DNA of 24,091 nucleotides from a virus. Positions 21,154 to 24,091 of this stretch are shown one piece after another; positions within the stretch are counted from its first letter, which is position 1, and each line of letters begins with the position of its first letter. Location: positions 1 through 24,091 of IMG/VR virus record IMGVR_UViG_3300037071_000418; one strand, given 5' to 3'. Below the pieces are notes generated by a model that made no database searches, had not been told where the DNA came from, and saw nothing but the letters and a program-made list of their open reading frames with translations. Position numbers and translations under genes: made by a program.

Positions 21154-21761
21154 AAACGATGATCGCCCTGACGCTGCTGCTGGCCTCGTCGGCTGCCCAT
21201 GCCGAACGGCCCGGCGACGTCGAATTTTCGGCCAGCCAATGCCGCGTCTTGCGACAGATGCGCGTTGATACGCGGGCGATCTGCGGCAAGAAAGAACCGG
21301 CGCGCAGCAGCACCGCAGCAGGAACGGATGTGGCCAGTCAAAGCCAGGGTATTGCAGGTGGTTCTCGTGGCCGCGGTAGTGCTGGCGCTGCTGGCGCTGC
21401 CGGTGCTGCCGGTGCTGCCGGTGGTCCTGCGGGCGCTTCCGGCGGCGGTCCTGGTGGTGCCAGTGGCGGTCCCGGCGGTGACTTCGCTGACCGCATCGGT
21501 TCCGCGCTTCCCAACCGGCCGCCATCGAAGCCGCCGAATTGGTTCGGCTGGGTGACCGGCAAGCCATCCCTGCCGGACCTCGGCAAGCCTGGCCGACCGC
21601 AGAGGCCAGACAAGGTTCCTGACTTCGGCCGGCCCGGCCGACCGGATTTCAAACCGCCCGATATCGGTAAGCCCGGCCGGCCGGACTTCAAGTCAGGCGA
21701 ACGCGGCAACCGCCGGCTCGGTGAAGCGATAGAAGAGGCCGCCGTAGGAGAAGAGCCATGA
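21150..21761 (+). CDS. Exported Gly/Ala/Pro-rich repeat protein
   Basis: 203 residues, ATGA overlap with the previous stop. A signal peptide is clear (Met1 to about Ala18, cleavage likely after AAHA). The mature part has a small domain with Cys31 and Cys45, then a Gly/Ala-rich stretch (GAAGAAGAAGAA near 79-91, then GGP/GAS repeats to about 110), an aromatic patch WFGW at 131-134, and three PD(L/F/I)G(K/R)PGRP repeats at about 142-180. It looks like an extended, low-complexity exported protein. No enzymatic motif. A periplasmic structural or lysis-accessory role (spanin-like) is conceivable but unsupported. Confidence 0.72.
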   Translation: MKTMIALTLLLASSAAHAERPGDVEFSASQCRVLRQMRVDTRAICGKKEPARSSTAAGTDVASQSQGIAGGSRGRGSAGAAGAAGAAGAAGGPAGASGGGPGGASGGPGGDFADRIGSALPNRPPSKPPNWFGWVTGKPSLPDLGKPGRPQRPDKVPDFGRPGRPDFKPPDIGKPGRPDFKSGERGNRRLGEAIEEAAVGEEP

Positions 21762-21952
21762 TTAATGCACTGATTGCACTGCTGATCACCGCGCTGGTGG
21801 TCGGCATCGTCGCGTGGATCATCATCTACCTGATCGACATGCTGCCGATCGAGGGCAACTTCAAGCAGATCGCCAGGGTGCTGGTTCTGCTGATTGCCGT
21901 GCTGGTGATCCTGGCCAGGGCGCTGCCGCTGCTCGGCGTGCCGGTGATGTGA
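21758..21952 (+). CDS. Thivi_2564-like two-span membrane protein (possible holin)
   Basis: 64 residues, start ATG 21758 with AGGAGAAGAG just upstream and ATGA overlap. Two hydrophobic spans at about 3-27 and 40-60 flank a short polar loop with PIEGNFKQIARV, the pattern of the small Thivi_2564-family membrane proteins often seen near phage lysis genes. Size and topology would suit a class II holin, but no endolysin gene is adjacent. Last gene of the late operon. Confidence 0.75.
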   Translation: MINALIALLITALVVGIVAWIIIYLIDMLPIEGNFKQIARVLVLLIAVLVILARALPLLGVPVM

Positions 21953-21995
21953 CGTTCCGGTAGTCCGCAAGCAGCCCAGCGGGCTATCGAAGAAT

Positions 21996-22021
21996 GGGGA
22001 GGCTTCGGCCTCCCCTTTTTT
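21996..22021 (+). terminator. Intrinsic terminator of the late operon
   Basis: GGGGAGGC (21996-22003), TTCG tetraloop, GCCTCCCC (22008-22015), then six T. A perfect 8-bp GC-rich stem with a very stable loop and a T tract, 43 bases after the stop codon of the holin-like gene. A weaker AGCCC/GGGCT hairpin lies just before it. Confidence 0.95.
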
Positions 22022-22022
22022 G

Positions 22023-22119
22023 TTGCCCGGCAATACCGATGCCCAGTATTTTCTGTTGACAAGGATACTGGCAGCACGTAAATGCATGGTGCGGGGCGGC
22101 AATGGTGCCGACCGGGCAA
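22023..22119. promoter_or_regulatory. Nested inverted repeats in the promoter region
   Basis: TTGCCCGGCAA (22023-22033) is a 5+1+5 palindrome. Its TTGCCCGG also matches, inverted, CCGGGCAA at 22112-22119, flanking the promoter below. Between them CGGCA-ATGG-TGCCG (22097-22110 region) can form a small hairpin in the leader. Such arrays suggest regulator binding or mRNA structure; no known operator is recognised. Confidence 0.5.
22043..22084 (+). promoter_or_regulatory. Promoter with operator-like dyad for the second rightward unit
   Basis: TTGACA at 22056-22061 is a perfect -35; TAAATG at 22079-22084 is a modest -10 after a 17-base spacer. The -35 lies in the centre of a perfect inverted repeat, CCAGTAT (22043-22049) and ATACTGG (22065-22071), 15 bases apart. 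A repressor bound there would block RNA polymerase. It follows the late terminator and precedes the gene at 22133, so it probably drives the small-protein operon separately from the late genes. Confidence 0.6.
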
Positions 22120-22132
22120 GGGGAATTTAGGA

Positions 22133-22309
22133 ATGGATAAGCTTCTTTATGTGATCGGCGTGTTGTTTGTTGGGACTGCCATTATGACGTTTCCGCAAGT
22201 CAAGAGCGCGATCCATCAGATTCTGGTCGGGCTCGATTTCGGCTTCGGCTTCATGATCATCGGAATAGGCGCCGTTGTGCAGGCCATCAAGCAGGTGAGG
22301 GCAGCCTGA
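22133..22309 (+). CDS. Small two-span membrane protein
   Basis: 58 residues from ATG 22133, with TTAGGA just before it. Two hydrophobic spans at about 4-20 (LLYVIGVLFVGTAIM) and 33-49 (FGFGFMIIGIGAVV). No family recognised. First gene of the unit that has its own promoter; an in-frame ATG at 22082 falls on the -10 region and is less likely. Small membrane proteins expressed apart from the late operon can act in superinfection exclusion or lysis timing, but nothing here decides this. Stop overlaps next ATG. Confidence 0.7.
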   Translation: MDKLLYVIGVLFVGTAIMTFPQVKSAIHQILVGLDFGFGFMIIGIGAVVQAIKQVRAA

Positions 22310-22611
22310 TGAAAAAACTACTCATGTTGATGCTGGTCCTGACAACGGCTCCGGCTTACGCCGGCGACAATCGGGCGCTGTGGATCTGGTACGGGTTGAA
22401 CGGCGCACCATCGCCGCAGCGGCATCAGGACAGGCAGCGGTACGACAACAATGACCCGTACAGGCGGCAGCACGAGCAGTGGAATTCGGGCAACGGCGAT
22501 TTCAAATATTCGGGCAACGATCTTACTCCGTGGCACCAGAAACGAGCGACCGGCACGATGAACTGCGCCCGTCTCAATGACGGGTCGACCGTTTGCGTGT
22601 CGCAGCAATAG
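22309..22611 (+). CDS. Exported small protein with C-terminal cysteine pair
   Basis: 100 residues from ATG 22309 (TGATG coupling). Signal peptide MKKLLMLMLVLTTAPAYA is classical, with likely cleavage after residue 18. The mature protein is very polar and rich in Gln, Asn, Arg, Asp and Tyr in the middle (PQRHQDRQRYDNNDPYRRQ), with aromatic patches (WIWYG) and Cys86 and Cys96 near the end (NCARLNDGSTVC), suited to a disulfide in the periplasm. No known family. May act on the cell envelope. Confidence 0.75.
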   Translation: MKKLLMLMLVLTTAPAYAGDNRALWIWYGLNGAPSPQRHQDRQRYDNNDPYRRQHEQWNSGNGDFKYSGNDLTPWHQKRATGTMNCARLNDGSTVCVSQQ

Positions 22612-22624
22612 GAGGCGCAAAGCA

Positions 22625-22828
22625 ATGGCCCTCATGCTTGGAGCCTTGCACCGCGCGCTGATCGGCGCCGGTGCAACCGAGGACGACGCCCGCAAGGCGG
22701 CCGAGGAGGTCGCCGGCTTCGAGAACCGGCTGGCTAAGGTCGAGGGCGACCTGATGCTGCTCAAGTGGATGGTCGGCACCAATATCGTTCTTAGCCTCGG
22801 CATTCTCGGAAAGGTGATCCTGATATGA
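22625..22828 (+). CDS. Coiled-coil protein with C-terminal membrane anchor (DUF1640-like)
   Basis: 67 residues from ATG 22625, with GGAGG 9 bases upstream. An N-terminal helical part (LGALHRALIGAGATEDDARKAAEE) leads to a short coiled coil (FENRLAKVEGDLMLLKW) and a membrane span at the end (MVGTNIVLSLGILGKVILI). This layout recalls short Bdr/DUF1640-type proteins found in many alphaproteobacterial prophages; function unknown. ATGA overlap with the next, similarly built gene suggests they work together. Confidence 0.75.
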   Translation: MALMLGALHRALIGAGATEDDARKAAEEVAGFENRLAKVEGDLMLLKWMVGTNIVLSLGILGKVILI

Positions 22829-23010
22829 CCGCTGCAACTGCAACTGACGCCGACGAGCAAATCGCTCGCACCATGAAACTGCAGGCCGAGATCAACAAGC
22901 TACAGGCCGAGGTCCGGTGGATGCCATGGCAGATCGTATCTGCCGCCGCGTTGGCCGTAGCCGCCTTGCTGGGTGCCGGTGCTGCGCTCGCCAAACTGTT
23001 TCTAGGCTGA
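22825..23010 (+). CDS. Small coiled-coil protein with C-terminal membrane span
   Basis: 61 residues, coupled by ATGA to the preceding gene. Residues about 10-31 (DEQIARTMKLQAEINKLQAEVRW) show a leucine-zipper-like heptad pattern; residues 36-58 (IVSAAALAVAALLGAGAALAKL, split by small residues) form a membrane span. It parallels the previous protein (coiled coil followed by membrane anchor), so hetero-oligomerisation is plausible. No family name assigned. Confidence 0.72.
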   Translation: MTAATATDADEQIARTMKLQAEINKLQAEVRWMPWQIVSAAALAVAALLGAGAALAKLFLG

Positions 23011-23021
23011 GGAGGCCAGCC

Positions 23022-23216
23022 ATGAACGCAACCGAACTCGCGCGCCAGGTGAAAGCCTGGCGCGGCAAGGTGCCGGCTAGGGTGGCCGCCGAGCAGATCG
23101 GCGTGCCACGGCGCACGCTGGAATGGATCGAGCAGGGCAATGGCTTCCGCTATCCGGAGCTGCTGCTGATCGCCCTCGAGGCCACAAGAGACCAGATCCG
23201 TGAGGGAAGCAAATGA
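23022..23216 (+). CDS. Short helix-turn-helix DNA-binding protein (XRE-like)
   Basis: 64 residues from ATG 23022, GGAGG 6 bases upstream. ARVAAEQIGVPRRTLEWIEQ at about 21-40 is a helix-turn-helix (AAxxIGVxxxTLxxIE), followed by GFRYPELLLIALEA as the packing helices. This is a minimal Cro/XRE-type fold without an extra dimerisation domain. It is a candidate regulator of the operon it belongs to, possibly through the dyad at 22043-22071; that is inference. ATGA overlap with the next gene. Confidence 0.78.
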   Translation: MNATELARQVKAWRGKVPARVAAEQIGVPRRTLEWIEQGNGFRYPELLLIALEATRDQIREGSK

Positions 23217-23431
23217 CTGAGGACACAGTCGCGATTGAATTCATGGGGCGCCAGCTCGACCGGGTCATCACCGAAATCTCTTCCCTGCGCGATGACATGA
23301 CCGTGCTGACGGCGATCGTCATGCGCATGGACGGGACCATGACCGGGCTGCTCACCGAAACCCGCGCGGTCCATTCGCAGATCAGTCGCATCGCCGAGCG
23401 CGTGCGCAAGATCGAGGAGGTGCGGCCATGA
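23213..23431 (+). CDS. Small coiled-coil protein
   Basis: 72 residues, ATGA-coupled on both sides. After the start VAIEFMGRQLDRVITEISSL the whole protein is a heptad-patterned helix (LRDDMTVLTAIVMRMDG, then SQISRIAERVRKIEEV). Similar small proteins occur in many rhizobial prophages, commonly beside lysogeny genes. No function known. Confidence 0.72.
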   Translation: MTEDTVAIEFMGRQLDRVITEISSLRDDMTVLTAIVMRMDGTMTGLLTETRAVHSQISRIAERVRKIEEVRP

Positions 23432-23565
23432 AGCATCCTGATTATCCCGGCGTCTCGTCGATGACCGATCGCCACGGCAAGCAGCGGTGGCGATTCCGGA
23501 AGGGCGGCAAGGTCGTGATGATGCATGGTGAACCTCACACGGTACGGTTCGACGAGGATTATCGG
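23428..23565 (+). pseudogene. 5' fragment of a tyrosine-type phage integrase
   Basis: ATG 23428 with GGAGG upstream and ATGA coupling looks like a genuine gene start. The first ~46 residues (DYPGVSSMTDRHGKQRWRFR, then HTVRFDEDYR) resemble the N-terminal arm-binding region of rhizobial phage integrases (recalled resemblance). After Arg46 (codon 23563-23565) the likeness ends abruptly. The frame runs on to 23853 but is then antisense to the excisionase-like gene and codes Arg/Pro-rich nonsense. The core-binding and catalytic domains (Arg-His-Arg-Tyr) are absent. A full integrase needs about 300 more residues. Confidence 0.6.
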
Positions 23566-23566
23566 C

Positions 23567-23674
23567 CTCAACCATCGTGTCGAAGGACACCGGCGAGACG
23601 CCGACATGGCGGGCCGCCTGCTCGCGCGACATGCCGATCGGCGGATAGGAGAGAGGATCAGGCTTCAGGGTCAT
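23567..23674 (-). pseudogene. 5' fragment of an excisionase-like helix-turn-helix gene
   Basis: Read leftward from ATG 23674. The residues MTLKPDPLSYPPIGMSREQA followed by ARHVGVSPVSFDTMVE are typical of the winged-helix excisionase/AlpA-like proteins beside rhizobial integrases: SREQAARHVGVSPVSFD is the helix-turn-helix. Likeness ends at about Glu36; beyond it the frame is antisense to the integrase fragment (open to 23150). The usual C-terminal part with a Trp-rich ending is missing. The start overlaps the end of the upstream minus-strand gene by 17 bases, so it belongs to that leftward operon. Confidence 0.6.
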
Positions 23675-23879
23675 GGCTTCTTTCGCGCCTCTTCAAACCC
23701 GCTTCGGTCAGATGCCAGATCAGATCGCCCTTCCGGACGATGTCCCGCCACTCGAATATGGAAATGATGGTGACGTCTCCGTCGCAGATTTTTGGCATGC
23801 CGTCCGATAAAGAGGTGTGGCCAACCCTAGCTCGCCCGCATTTGGCGCAGTAGTAAACGCGTTCATCCCGAGCAATCAC
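23658..23879 (-). CDS. Small zinc-ribbon-like protein
   Basis: 73 residues from GTG 23879, with GGAGG 5 bases upstream; a TTG at 23891 would add four residues but lies on that ribosome-binding site. YYCAKCGRARVGH gives a CxxC knuckle, with another Cys in PKICDGD, so a partial zinc-binding site is possible. The C-terminal half has a short helical WRDIVRKGDLIWHLTEAGLK. Lies between a small membrane protein and the excisionase-like gene in a leftward operon. No named family recognised. Confidence 0.7.
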   Translation of the reverse strand: MIARDERVYYCAKCGRARVGHTSLSDGMPKICDGDVTIISIFEWRDIVRKGDLIWHLTEAGLKRRERSHDPEA

Positions 23880-23880
23880 C

Positions 23881-23991
23881 TCAGCCTCCAAACACCAGCC
23901 ACCACGCGCCGGTCCATGCCGCCAGCGCCACGGCGAACGACACGCAGAACACCCACAGAAAGTCGAGCGCGGGACCGGGTCGGACGATCAC
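23881..23991 (-). CDS. Very small membrane protein
   Basis: 36 residues from GTG 23991, which overlaps the upstream stop as GTGA. After IVRPGPALDF comes one hydrophobic segment (LWVFCVSFAVALAAWTGAWW), enough for a single membrane span. The stop is 1 base before the GTG of the next minus-strand gene. Tight coupling on both sides is the main evidence that it is real. Confidence 0.6.
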   Translation of the reverse strand: MIVRPGPALDFLWVFCVSFAVALAAWTGAWWLVFGG

Positions 23992-24091
23992 TGCGCGCTC
24001 TCCAGGTATTTCGTGGCGGCCTTCGGCGTCAGTTCCTTGCGTACTACCTTGGCGGCGGTCGAGACCACGTCCTTGATGGTGTCGGCCGACA
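23988..24091 (-). CDS. C-terminal end of a gene entering from the right, unknown
   Basis: Partial. The last 33 residues are visible (ADTIKDVVSTAAKVVRKELT...KYLESAQ), a Lys-rich amphipathic helix. The start lies beyond the window. The stop overlaps the GTG of the next small gene. Too little is visible to name a family. Confidence 0.6.
   Translation of the reverse strand, partial: SADTIKDVVSTAAKVVRKELTPKAATKYLESAQ

Noticed and set aside
21972-21985. AGCCC-AGC-GGGCT hairpin as a separate terminator
   Set aside because: Stem of only 5 bp with no T tract; the perfect terminator follows 10 bases later.
22082-22132. Upstream ATG (22082) as the start of the small membrane protein
   Set aside because: It overlaps the proposed -10 element and adds a charged, Gly-rich stretch that does not suit a membrane protein; ATG 22133 has a nearer TTAGGA.
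23566-23853. Remaining part of the integrase frame (to 141 residues) as a novel protein
   Set aside because: It is the antisense of the excisionase-like and zinc-ribbon-like genes; Arg/Pro-rich with no pattern, so taken as chance openness after the junction.
1-24091. Tandem GGY/GCN and collagen repeats as possible CRISPR arrays
   Set aside because: Repeats are in frame within coding regions with no spacers of constant length and no palindromic repeat.

Overview
The window is the late (structural) half of a tailed phage or prophage with a long, flexible, siphovirus-type tail. Base composition is high in GC (roughly 60-65% by eye). The tail-tip genes (DUF2460, then a cysteine-bearing BR0599-type hub, then a tail-tip protein) match the order found in alphaproteobacterial gene transfer agents and rhizobial prophages. 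The most likely host is an alphaproteobacterium of the Hyphomicrobiales (Mesorhizobium-like). That host call is inference from recalled family resemblances, not from a search.

Layout. Positions 1-21952 form one tightly packed rightward operon, with most genes coupled by ATGA, TGATG or longer overlaps. It starts with packaging (small and large terminase) and a small unknown protein. A single reading frame then joins prohead protease to HK97-fold major capsid, followed by a small Lys-rich protein and the portal, so portal lies after capsid, which is unusual. A collagen-like protein with a carbohydrate-binding-like segment and a gp6-like connector come next. Positions 6718-10654 hold a cassette of fibre-like proteins set inside the neck module. 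The neck and tail genes then resume: gp10-like, head-tail adaptor, DUF3168 tail terminator, tail tube, two tail-assembly chaperone-like proteins, tape measure, DUF2460 distal tail, hub, and a tail-tip protein split by one in-frame TAG. A second fibre module (19515-20685) follows, then membrane and secreted proteins including a Thivi_2564/holin-like protein. A strong intrinsic terminator at 21996-22021 closes the unit.

A second rightward unit (22133 to about 23565) starts from a TTGACA promoter lying inside a perfect 7-bp dyad. It encodes small membrane, secreted, coiled-coil and helix-turn-helix proteins. It ends in the first ~46 codons of what looks like a tyrosine integrase. These codons run directly, tail to tail, into the first ~36 codons of an excisionase-like gene on the minus strand, which is the last gene of a leftward set continuing past the window edge. 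The 3' ends of both lysogeny genes are missing.

Most notable: (1) the truncated int/xis junction; (2) the protease-capsid frame with a preserved internal ribosome-binding site; (3) two fibre modules 10 kb apart built from the same parts (WIDST-type C-terminus, MAD-start beta-rich protein, WxGSAWV 39-bp tandem repeats); (4) a small gene bracketed by 20-bp direct repeats that each contain the start/stop overlap; (5) the in-frame TAG in the tail-tip gene; (6) the operator-like promoter at 22043-22084. No endolysin, DNA replication gene, repressor of recognisable type, tRNA, CRISPR array or insertion sequence was seen.
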